From Chitinophagaceae bacterium (GTDB taxonomy: Bacteria; Bacteroidota; Bacteroidia; Chitinophagales; Chitinophagaceae), in assembly GCA_947447815.1 (NCBI GenBank), contig CANFLJ010000164.1:1-5174 (forward strand): a stretch of 5,174 bases of DNA. The letters are read 5' to 3'. Every line of letters starts with the position of its first letter. The stretch's first letter is position 1. The notes below the pieces were generated by a model. That model searched no databases and was not told the origin of the DNA. It was given only the letters and a program-made list of their open reading frames with translations. A program made the translations under genes and the position numbers. This document shows positions 1-4,173 of the stretch, piece by piece.

Positions 1-2
1 AC

Positions 3-34
3 AAAAAGCCTGATCGATATCGATCAGGCTTTTT
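3..34. terminator. Bidirectional intrinsic terminator hairpin
   Basis: Positions 3-34 form a perfect 16+16 inverted repeat centred between 18 and 19. The GC-containing part is AGCCTGATCGAT and its complement. The stem is flanked by AAAAA on the left and a run of six T on the right (30-35), so either strand gives a hairpin followed by a U-tract. It can end a plus-strand transcript coming from left of the window, and also the minus-strand sulfatase transcript, whose stop lies about 175 bases away. The stem has no built-in loop, so a few central pairs must open. Termination itself is inferred from structure. Confidence 0.85.
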
Positions 35-92
35 TAGTTTTACTTATTAGCAACAATAGCTAAAGAGCATTTTGTATTTTCATTTGTAATTA

Positions 93-129
93 ATTATCAA
101 ATCATCAAATTCTCAAATTATCACATTAG
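93..129 (-). repeat. 8-bp-period ATTATCAA repeat, copy 1
   Basis: Four degenerate 8-base units (ATTATCAA, ATCATCAA, ATTCTCAA, ATTATCAC) are followed by ATTAG. On the minus strand, the direction of sulfatase transcription, the units read as TTGATAAT-type words containing TGA and TAA. A period of 8 is not a multiple of 3, so stops fall in all three frames. The motif recurs at 172-208 through the 79-bp duplication, and at 4174-4209 next to an unrelated gene. Confidence 0.8.
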
Positions 130-171
130 CAACAATAGCTAAAGAGCATTTTGTATTTTCATTTGTAATTA

Positions 172-208
172 ATTATCAAATCATCAAATTCTCAAATTAT
201 CACATTAG
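172..208 (-). repeat. 8-bp-period ATTATCAA repeat, copy 2
   Basis: This is identical to 93-129. It ends two bases before the sulfatase stop codon (211-213), so on the minus strand it is the first sequence of the 3' untranslated region. The stretch is dense in TGA/TAA triplets on that strand. Confidence 0.8.
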
Positions 209-210
209 TA

Positions 211-1536
211 TTACTCTTCCTTATGTTTCTTCTCCTTCTTTCCTTCTTTCTTCTTTTTATTCGCATGTCTACCGGTGCCATCACCGTCATCTACTTTACC
301 TGCGGCAGGGTTCAGTTCATCCAGTTTCTTTTGTAGTCTGGCTCTTGCAGCTATAGCTTCAGGATCTTTAGAATCGGCAGGTACTAATGTTTCAGCAAAT
401 GGTGCTTTGGTCATGTCGAACAGTTCGCCTGCTTCGTTCAGTTTCCATTTCAGTTCACGTACATACCAGTTGTTTGCCAGCTGATTAAATATCCAGGTTC
501 TGTGGTCTGCTTTCTTACCTTTTAATTCAGGCAATATACTCTGACCATCCAGAGGGTTTTGTGTTTTATCTATACCGGTTAGTTCCATAAAAGTAGGGTA
601 GAAGTCGCTCGCATCTACCATCGTATTGGATACTTTACCTTTAGGGGTTACACCTTTCCAATAGGTAATAAGTGGAACCAGGCCACCGCCTTCCAGCATC
701 GATCCTTTTGCGCCCAGTATTGGTTTGCCACCAATGGTAGCCATCTTAGCTTTACCGTTAGCCGTACCATTATCGCCCATAAAGATAATCATGGTATTAT
801 CGCGAAGGTGCAAGCTATCCAGTGCGCTCATCAGTTTACCCACCATCTTATCCATGTAGGCAATATTATCAAAGTACAAATCTTTGCTATCGGGCTTGCT
901 ATCCGGTGTAGGCAATATCTCGCCATGTACCAGCGATAGAGGATAGTACAGGAAGAAAGGCTTGTCTTTGTTGCTGCTAATAAAATCTACAGCAAGGTTG
1001 TGCATTACATCCGGAACATATTCCTTATCCTTCAGTTCTACTTTTTCGCCATTGATGGTATAGTTTTTCCCTTTAGGCTGATAGTTCCAGTATACACCAC
1101 TTCCTTTAAAGGTCATGTAGTAGTCAAAACCAAAGTCGGCAGGGGTGCCAGGCAACTGTCCCCATTTACCTATCGAAGCAGTAGCATAACCCGCTTTCTT
1201 AAATACGGAAGGAATCATCGTTTCCTGCTGAGGGGTAAAGGTTCCTGTTCTGTCCTGATTGGTAGCACCTGTTCTAAAGGCATATCTACCCGTCAGTATC
1301 AGTGCTCTTGATGGTCCGCAAAGAGCAGCGGTATAACAATGGTTAAAACGGATACCCTCTTTACCCAGCTTATCTATGTTGGGTGTTTTGTAGTTGTCTG
1401 CACCATAAGCACCTACTTCACCCGTACCATAATCATCGGCAAGGATAAAAATTACGTTAGGCTTTTGTTGGGCAAACGAAATCTGGCAGCTGATAAGCGC
1501 CATGATAATGGCCAGTGGAAGAATCTTTTTTAGCAT
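211..1536 (-). CDS. Exported Cys-type sulfatase (alkaline-phosphatase superfamily)
   Basis: A 441-aa sulfatase that would hydrolyse sulfate esters outside the cytoplasm; the substrate cannot be read from the sequence. Residues 1-22 form a signal peptide ending SFAQ; LISC at 14-17 also fits a lipobox, so secreted or lipoprotein is open. The signature LCGPSRALILTG (72-83) matches the sulfatase pattern, with Cys73 as the residue converted to formylglycine and Arg77 beside it. Other expected active-site residues are Asp34-Asp35, Lys124 (GKW), His204, Asp255-Asn256 (GDNGT) and Lys277 (GAKGSMLEGG). The usual His of the GKWH motif is Gly126. Length is normal for the family. The C-terminus (about 427-441) is a Lys/Glu-rich tail. 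The ATG at 1534-1536 directly precedes the signal peptide and lies about 95 bases below a good promoter. It is monocistronic here, and no sulfatase-maturating enzyme is in the window. Confidence 0.95.
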   Translation of the reverse strand: MLKKILPLAIIMALISCQISFAQQKPNVIFILADDYGTGEVGAYGADNYKTPNIDKLGKEGIRFNHCYTAALCGPSRALILTGRYAFRTGATNQDRTGTFTPQQETMIPSVFKKAGYATASIGKWGQLPGTPADFGFDYYMTFKGSGVYWNYQPKGKNYTINGEKVELKDKEYVPDVMHNLAVDFISSNKDKPFFLYYPLSLVHGEILPTPDSKPDSKDLYFDNIAYMDKMVGKLMSALDSLHLRDNTMIIFMGDNGTANGKAKMATIGGKPILGAKGSMLEGGGLVPLITYWKGVTPKGKVSNTMVDASDFYPTFMELTGIDKTQNPLDGQSILPELKGKKADHRTWIFNQLANNWYVRELKWKLNEAGELFDMTKAPFAETLVPADSKDPEAIAARARLQKKLDELNPAAGKVDDGDGTGRHANKKKKEGKKEKKHKEE

Positions 1537-1630
1537 ATTTATCGTTTTGTGGTACAGTAAATAAAAGTACTGCGTTTATGTTTAATGTAATCCTAGACTT
1601 TATTTACTATAAATGGTTTAAAAAGCGAAG

Positions 1631-1661
1631 CAAATATAATTTTGAATTTAATATAGACAAA
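1631..1661 (-). promoter_or_regulatory. Bacteroidota-type promoter of the sulfatase gene
   Basis: On the minus strand, TTTG (1658-1661) is followed after exactly 19 bases by TATATTTG (1631-1638). This matches the Bacteroidota primary-sigma consensus, -33 TTTG and -7 TAnnTTTG. Transcription would start near 1625, giving a leader of about 90 bases before the ATG at 1536. Motif and spacing are seen; activity is inferred. Confidence 0.7.
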
Positions 1662-1721
1662 TTAAATTCAAATCATGTTTTATAATGTAAAATGTGTGTT
1701 GAAGTAAATAGAGCGGCTTTG

Positions 1722-1753
1722 AATTAGCGGATTGGCGGATTAACGAATTATCG
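1722..1753 (+). repeat. GCGGATT repeat module, copy 1
   Basis: The AATTAGCGGATT word is followed by repeated GCGGATTAA and GAATTA words. Versions recur at 2590-2610 and 4059-4074, each time directly left of the larger mosaic repeat, so it behaves as the left module of that repeat family. It is absent from the copy at 3461. Confidence 0.75.
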
Positions 1754-1758
1754 AGTTT

Positions 1759-1866
1759 AATACAAATACATTCACCGCAGAGAAAAGAGAAAAGGAGAAA
1801 TAATAAGCTACAGGTTACTAGTTACCGGTAACTAACAACTGGAAACCTGTAACCTGTATTTGTATT
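1759..1866 (+). repeat. Mosaic palindromic repeat, copy 1 (MITE/REP-like)
   Basis: This is the most complete copy, 108 bases. Its ends are a 12-base perfect inverted repeat: AATACAAATACA (1759-1770) and TGTATTTGTATT (1855-1866). A 38-base purine-rich block (1771-1808, CCGCAGAGAAAAGAG...) has TACA immediately on both sides. Then comes a nested palindrome: outer arms TACAGGTTAC (1809-1818) and GTAACCTGTA (1849-1858), with inner perfect palindrome AGTTACCGGTAACT (1820-1833). It is non-coding and separates the sulfatase promoter from the first toxin-antitoxin operon. The mobile origin suggested by the inverted ends is inference; no clear target duplication flanks the whole element. Confidence 0.85.
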
Positions 1867-1887
1867 CCTTTTCATCGGCGGCATCAA

Positions 1888-1922
1888 ATAACAAATATAT
1901 CTGAAGATATCTGTTATATTTG
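1888..1922 (+). promoter_or_regulatory. vapBC1 promoter with overlapping candidate operator
   Basis: TATATTTG at 1915-1922 is a perfect Bacteroidota -7 element. It predicts a start near 1929 and a leader of about 10 bases before the vapB1 ATG (1939). No good -33 TTTG is seen. The region is strongly symmetric: CAAATATA (1892-1899) mirrors the -7 element itself, and ATAACA/TGTTAT (1888-1893/1912-1917) plus ATATC-TGAA-GATAT (1897-1910) form an imperfect inverted repeat. A palindrome covering the promoter is the usual position for the autorepressing VapB or VapBC complex; that role is inferred. Confidence 0.65.
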
Positions 1923-1938
1923 TATCAAAGAAAATAGT

Positions 1939-2172
1939 ATGAATCAGGAATCAATTAGATTAAAAAAACAGGCTGGCCTGCAGGTGATAGAGTTGCCTGA
2001 ACAATTTAATATAGATGATGACCGTGTTTATTTAAAGAAAACGGGCAATATCATTTCTATAATTCCTTTTCATAATGCCTGGCAGAATTTTAACCAAAGT
2101 GTTCATGATTTTTCTGCTGATTTCATGGAACAAAGAAATCAACCTCCTCTTCAATCCCGCGAATCACTTTAA
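1939..2172 (+). CDS. vapB: VapB/VagC-type antitoxin
   Basis: A 77-aa antitoxin that would neutralise the PIN ribonuclease encoded directly after it and, as usual for the family, repress their shared promoter. Residues about 12-45 (QVIELPEQFNIDDDRVYLKK...) fit the AbrB/MazE-like swapped-hairpin DNA-binding fold of VapB/VagC. The end, from Trp48 to about 77 (DFMEQRNQPPLQSRESL), is the toxin-binding tail typical of VagC-like antitoxins, with the FM-ER-QPP-Q-RE pattern. The N-terminal SQAVRLP-like loop is degenerate (QAGLQVIELP). The ATG at 1939 is about 16 bases below the -7 element, and no Shine-Dalgarno is present. The TAA stop is 2 bases before the toxin start, consistent with translational coupling. 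The gene is visibly AT-richer than the sulfatase. Confidence 0.88.
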   Translation: MNQESIRLKKQAGLQVIELPEQFNIDDDRVYLKKTGNIISIIPFHNAWQNFNQSVHDFSADFMEQRNQPPLQSRESL

Positions 2173-2174
2173 TA

Positions 2175-2576
2175 ATGAGATATTTACTTGATACAAATAT
2201 TTGTATCTACATTATAAAACAAAAGCCGATTGATGTTTTAAAACGATTCGAAACGATTTCTCCATTAGATATTGGCATTTCTTCGATTACCGTTGCCGAG
2301 TTGGAATATGGTGTTCAAAAAAGTTTATTCCCTCATCAAAATCAAGATGCTTTAAATAAATTTCTAAGCCCTATAATGATTTATGATTTCGATTACAATG
2401 CTAGTAAGGTGTATGGAATTGTCCGATCAAAGCTTGAAAAATCTGGAAACACTATTGGTTCTCTGGATATGCTAATAGCGGCACATGCTCTTAGTTTGAA
2501 TTGTACCCTTGTTACCAATAACGAAAGAGAATTTAATAGAGTAGAAAACCTGATTATAAAAAACTGGACTTTATAA
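2175..2576 (+). CDS. vapC: VapC-type PIN-domain ribonuclease toxin
   Basis: A 133-aa single PIN domain, the normal length for VapC, expected to be a Mg2+-dependent endoribonuclease that halts translation when free of VapB. Catalytic acidic residues are visible: Asp6 in LLDTN, Glu42 in VAELEYG and Asp98 in SLDMLIAAHA. The TNNEREFNRV stretch (114-123) holds the distal polar/acidic positions. The sequence pattern (FMLDTN-type start, ISS-T-AEL-YG, LD-LIA-HA, VTNN-REF-RV, NW at the end) closely resembles enteric VapC (Shigella/Salmonella), which cuts initiator tRNA. The same target here is only a guess. The start ATG follows the antitoxin stop (TAA-TA-ATG), so the two form one operon. The C-terminus is complete, with no frameshift or missing catalytic residue, so the toxin is probably active. 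Confidence 0.92.
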   Translation: MRYLLDTNICIYIIKQKPIDVLKRFETISPLDIGISSITVAELEYGVQKSLFPHQNQDALNKFLSPIMIYDFDYNASKVYGIVRSKLEKSGNTIGSLDMLIAAHALSLNCTLVTNNEREFNRVENLIIKNWTL

Positions 2577-2589
2577 AACTAGCTTTCAT

Positions 2590-2610
2590 AATTAGCGGAT
2601 TTGCGGATTA
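2590..2610 (+). repeat. GCGGATT repeat module, copy 2
   Basis: AATTAGCGGATTTGCGGATTA is a second version of the module at 1722-1753. It directly abuts the second mosaic repeat and lies 13 bases after the vapC1 stop. Confidence 0.75.
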
Positions 2611-2731
2611 ATACAAATACATTCGCCGCAGAGAAAAGAGAAAAGGAGAAATAATAAGCTACATGTTACAAGTTACTAGTTTCTAGTTTCTGGTAACTAG
2701 AAACTGGAAACCAGCAACCTGTATTTGCTTT
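2610..2731 (+). repeat. Mosaic palindromic repeat, copy 2
   Basis: The left end AATACAAATACA (2610-2621) is identical to copy 1. The right end TGTATTTGCTTT (2720-2731) matches the inverted end at 10 of 12 positions. The 38-base purine block (2622-2659) differs from copy 1 at one base and is again flanked by TACA. The palindromic part is expanded: AGTTTCTAG (2678-2686) pairs with CTAGAAACT (2697-2705), and CTGG-AAA-CCAG (2704-2714) forms a small hairpin. It fills the gap between two convergent toxin genes. Read on the minus strand, it is hairpins followed by a pyrimidine-rich tract, so it could weakly terminate the second operon. Confidence 0.85.
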
Positions 2732-2742
2732 AATCTGCTTGG

Positions 2743-3129
2743 CTAATTTATATTATTTGGATTAATTATTTTAAGTCCTTTGATATTATTGAAATCCTTT
2801 TCATTATTAGTGATAAGAGTGTAGTTGTAGGCCAATGCTGTGGCAGCAATTATTGCATCAGGTGTTTTTATTTTTTTACCTTTTCTTAATTTAACGCATC
2901 TGTTTACAACGTCTGCGCTAATATCTAATACAATACTGTCATAAATAAAATTCTGTACTAACAGTTCTGTAGCATGATCTGCTTTCCAGCATAGCAATTC
3001 TATTTGAGTAATAATGGATAGATTAGGAGTTGCATCAATTACTTTGTCCATGAATGCCATACCTTCAGCAAAAAAAGAAGCCGATAGATAATCTGATACA
3101 ACATTTGTATCAATTAAATACTGTTCCAT
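2743..3129 (-). CDS. PIN-domain ribonuclease toxin (second, divergent VapC-like)
   Basis: A 128-aa PIN domain, predicted to be a metal-dependent RNase toxin. Visible catalytic residues are Asp7 (YLIDTN), Glu44 (ITQIELL), Asp91 (KTPDAIIAATAL) and Asp112 (TNNEKDF), a full PIN set. It belongs to the Bacteroidota VapC-like group with a KTPDAIIAATAL core, and clearly differs from the first toxin outside the catalytic motifs. The ATG (3127-3129) lies inside the upstream gene's coding sequence: that gene's stop is at 3114-3116, a 16-base overlap in another frame. This strongly implies translational coupling to the antitoxin. It converges on vapC1, with a mosaic repeat between the two ends. The frame is intact and probably functional. 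Confidence 0.92.
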   Translation of the reverse strand: MEQYLIDTNVVSDYLSASFFAEGMAFMDKVIDATPNLSIITQIELLCWKADHATELLVQNFIYDSIVLDISADVVNRCVKLRKGKKIKTPDAIIAATALAYNYTLITNNEKDFNNIKGLKIINPNNIN

Positions 3130-3329
3130 TCGGTACGCATTTGTTTGATATGTTCTTTTAAGTTGCCCCCTTGTTCTTTGGTAATAGCACCTTTGTATTT
3201 ATCAGAAAGTTTTGGGTTCTCCGGAGTGTAATTTTCTTTCAATACTTTTATTAAATGGAGTTCTTGCAGTTCACGTAAGAGTCCTACCGCCTTTTGGTTG
3301 GTAACTTGTATGAGCATTGTATTTTCCAT
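3114..3329 (-). CDS. Probable antitoxin partner of the second PIN toxin
   Basis: A 71-aa protein that resembles small Bacteroidota antitoxins paired with PIN toxins, but fits no named family I can assign with certainty. A short N-terminal strand (MLIQVTN) precedes a leucine-rich helix (about 13-31, AVGLLRELQELHLIKVLKE). A charged C-terminal half follows with KLSDKYKGAITKE and an amphipathic end (EHIKQMRTEW), likely the toxin-binding part. The frame is open 14 codons further upstream to a TTG at 3371. I reject that start because a -7 element, TACATTTG (3343-3350), lies inside the extension. The ATG at 3327-3329 gives a short leader; the ATG at 3315-3317 is the alternative. The stop overlaps the toxin gene by 16 bases. 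Antitoxin function rests on context and size. Confidence 0.8.
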   Translation of the reverse strand: MENTMLIQVTNQKAVGLLRELQELHLIKVLKENYTPENPKLSDKYKGAITKEQGGNLKEHIKQMRTEWNSI

Positions 3330-3342
3330 AAAATTCTTTTCA

Positions 3343-3372
3343 CAAATGTAATGTAAAATAACTATTACCAAT
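3343..3372 (-). promoter_or_regulatory. Promoter of the second PIN toxin-antitoxin operon
   Basis: On the minus strand, ATTGG (3368-3372) lies 18 bases, counted from its TTG, before TACATTTG (3343-3350), a match to -7 TAnnTTTG. The predicted start is 5-8 bases before the ATG at 3329. This placement is what decides the start codon of the antitoxin. Confidence 0.6.
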
Positions 3373-3460
3373 ATAATACCAACATCCCTGTTAAAAGCAG
3401 TGCTTTATTTTGTTTATAATGAAGCATTTACTCTTTATGTCTTTTAAAGATATTATTGTT

Positions 3461-3521
3461 TACAGGTTACAAGTTACTGGTAACTATTAACTGGAAACCA
3501 GCAACCGGTATTTGTATTCCT
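3461..3521 (+). repeat. Mosaic palindromic repeat, copy 3 (lacks purine block)
   Basis: Only the right half of the family is present: TACAGGTTAC (3461-3470), AGTTAC-TG-GTAACT (3472-3485), CTGG-AAA-CCAG (3491-3501), then AACCGGTATTTGTATTCC. The left inverted end, the purine-rich block and the GCGGATT module are missing. It lies between the second toxin-antitoxin promoter and the protease 3' end. Confidence 0.75.
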
Positions 3522-3592
3522 TTGTGCCTCTGTGCCTTGTATTTGTATTCCTCCTTGCCTATTGCCTATTGCCTCTTTGCCTTGTATATGTA
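3508..3592 (+). repeat. TGTGCC / TTGCCTA low-complexity repeat block
   Basis: GTATTTGTATTCCT occurs at 3508-3521 and again at 3539-3552. Between them lies CTTTGTGCCTCTGTGCC, and after the second come repeated TATTGCC/TTTGCC words and TTGTATATGTATT. The complement of the TGTGCC part, GGCACAGAGGCACAAAGG, resembles the CGCAGAG-type purine block of the other copies, so this may be a related block in the opposite orientation. It ends at the stop codon of the protease gene (3594). No gene is supported here. Confidence 0.65.
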
Positions 3593-3593
3593 T

Positions 3594-4013
3594 TTACTTA
3601 AGTTTCATCTGAGCAAAGTATGGATGCTCGGGGTTTACCTCTAAGGTTTGTTTTTTCGGGTCTATTATTACATCCATATCTTCCATAGGTATTGCCCCCA
3701 AAAGCACTTCATTGTTGCCAGGCAAAACCAATGCATTACAAATGGTAGTCCTGTTTTTAAATTTAATAGTAAGAGGACCTACTAAATCATAGGTTTCTAT
3801 TTCTCCGTTTGCTAATACACCAGTTCTTTTTTCTACAAAAGGTAAATCTAACTGGGATTGTATTATTTCATTAATACACATATTATATGCTCCTGTATCT
3901 ACCAGAGCATTAACTCTAAGTGATTTAATTTCTTCTTCACCAATAATGCTTTTTTTCGCTAAAGCTATATCTATAGTATTAATTATTTCTAAATCAGCAT
4001 ATACTAATCCCAT
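3594..4013 (-). CDS. Retropepsin-like (clan AA) aspartyl protease
   Basis: A 139-aa single-domain protein of the retroviral-type aspartyl protease group found in bacteria; such proteins would act as homodimers. The active-site motif is ALVDTGAYN, with Asp39-Thr40-Gly41-Ala42. A flap-like stretch, LANGEIETYDLVGP, lies at about 67-80. The hydrophobic-hydrophobic-Gly motif before the C-terminal helix is VLLGAIPMEDMDVIID (103-118), and NPEHPYFAQ is the usual tail. There is no signal peptide or membrane segment, so it is cytoplasmic. The frame is open to a TTG at 4031. I prefer the ATG at 4011-4013 because a perfect -7 element (4029-4036) covers that TTG and homologues typically begin MGLVYADLE. 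It stands alone with its own promoter between mosaic repeats 3 and 4. Substrate unknown; a role in maturing or degrading a partner is speculation. Confidence 0.88.
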   Translation of the reverse strand: MGLVYADLEIINTIDIALAKKSIIGEEEIKSLRVNALVDTGAYNMCINEIIQSQLDLPFVEKRTGVLANGEIETYDLVGPLTIKFKNRTTICNALVLPGNNEVLLGAIPMEDMDVIIDPKKQTLEVNPEHPYFAQMKLK

Positions 4014-4022
4014 GATATTTAT

Positions 4023-4036
4023 TTTGTACAAATATA
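4023..4036 (-). promoter_or_regulatory. Protease gene -7 promoter element with overlapping palindrome
   Basis: TATATTTG on the minus strand (4029-4036) matches TAnnTTTG and lies 15 bases before the ATG at 4013, for a leader of about 10 bases. The perfect palindrome TTTGTACAAA (4023-4032) overlaps its downstream end and could be an operator. I see no -33 TTTG at the right distance; the GCGGATT module begins there instead. Confidence 0.55.
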
Positions 4037-4058
4037 TTGTAATTTAATCTTTGTTTTT

Positions 4059-4074
4059 AATTAGCGGATTAAAC
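4059..4074 (+). repeat. GCGGATT repeat module, copy 3 (short)
   Basis: AATTAGCGGATTAAAC is a shortened form of the modules at 1722 and 2590. It is again placed just left of a mosaic repeat and just upstream (minus strand) of the protease promoter. Confidence 0.65.
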
Positions 4075-4077
4075 GCG

Positions 4078-4173
4078 ATACATCCGCCGCAGAGAAAAGG
4101 AGAAATAATAAGCGAACAGGTTACAAGTTACTGGTAACTAGCAACTGGAAACCAGCAACCTGTATTTGTATTC
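4078..4173 (+). repeat. Mosaic palindromic repeat, copy 4
   Basis: The left end is reduced to ATACA (4078-4082). The purine block (4083-4115) lacks one AGAGAAA-type unit compared with copies 1 and 2. The palindromic part is intact: outer arms ACAGGTT (4116-4122) and AACCTGT (4157-4163), hairpin AGTTAC-TG-GTAACT (4126-4139) and hairpin CTGG-AAA-CCAG (4145-4155), ending TGTATTTGTATTC. It abuts the ATTATCAA repeat at 4174. For the minus-strand gene ending at 4207 it is the 3' flank: hairpins, then a pyrimidine-rich tract. Confidence 0.85.

Larger units (their letters stand above)
46..208. repeat. 79-bp perfect tandem duplication
   Basis: Positions 46-124 and 125-203 are identical 79-base units beginning ATTAGCAACAATAGC, followed by a 5-base start of a third unit (ATTAG, 204-208). 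The array lies just after the sulfatase stop codon (minus strand) and before the terminator hairpin. Each unit ends with four degenerate 8-base repeats of the type ATTATCAA (93-124 and 172-203). No open reading frame is seen. Zero divergence between the units points to a very recent duplication, or to an assembly artefact. Confidence 0.95.

Noticed and set aside
46..208. CRISPR array
   Set aside because: The 79-base units are directly adjacent and identical throughout, with only two copies and no spacers.
275..484. Plus-strand ORF of 69 codons, and a similar one at 1339-1533
   Set aside because: Both lie antisense inside the sulfatase coding sequence, which has full family motifs; they have no promoter or start context of their own.
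1000..1311. Plus-strand ORF of 103 codons
   Set aside because: It is antisense to the conserved sulfatase core, including the active-site region, and its composition is like a shadow frame.
1790..1806. Shine-Dalgarno-like AAAAGGAGAAA in the repeat purine block
   Set aside because: No start codon and open frame follows at a useful distance in any copy; it is part of the purine-rich repeat.
3330..3371. 14-codon N-terminal extension of the second antitoxin from a TTG
   Set aside because: A -7 promoter element lies within the extension and the start would be TTG; the downstream ATG at 3329 fits the transcript.
3456..3644. Plus-strand ORF of 62 codons
   Set aside because: It is made of the mosaic and low-complexity repeats (Leu/Tyr/Cys-rich repeat translation) and runs antisense into the protease 3' end.
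4014..4031. 6-codon extension of the protease from a TTG
   Set aside because: The TTG is part of the TATATTTG -7 element, so it would not be in the mRNA.
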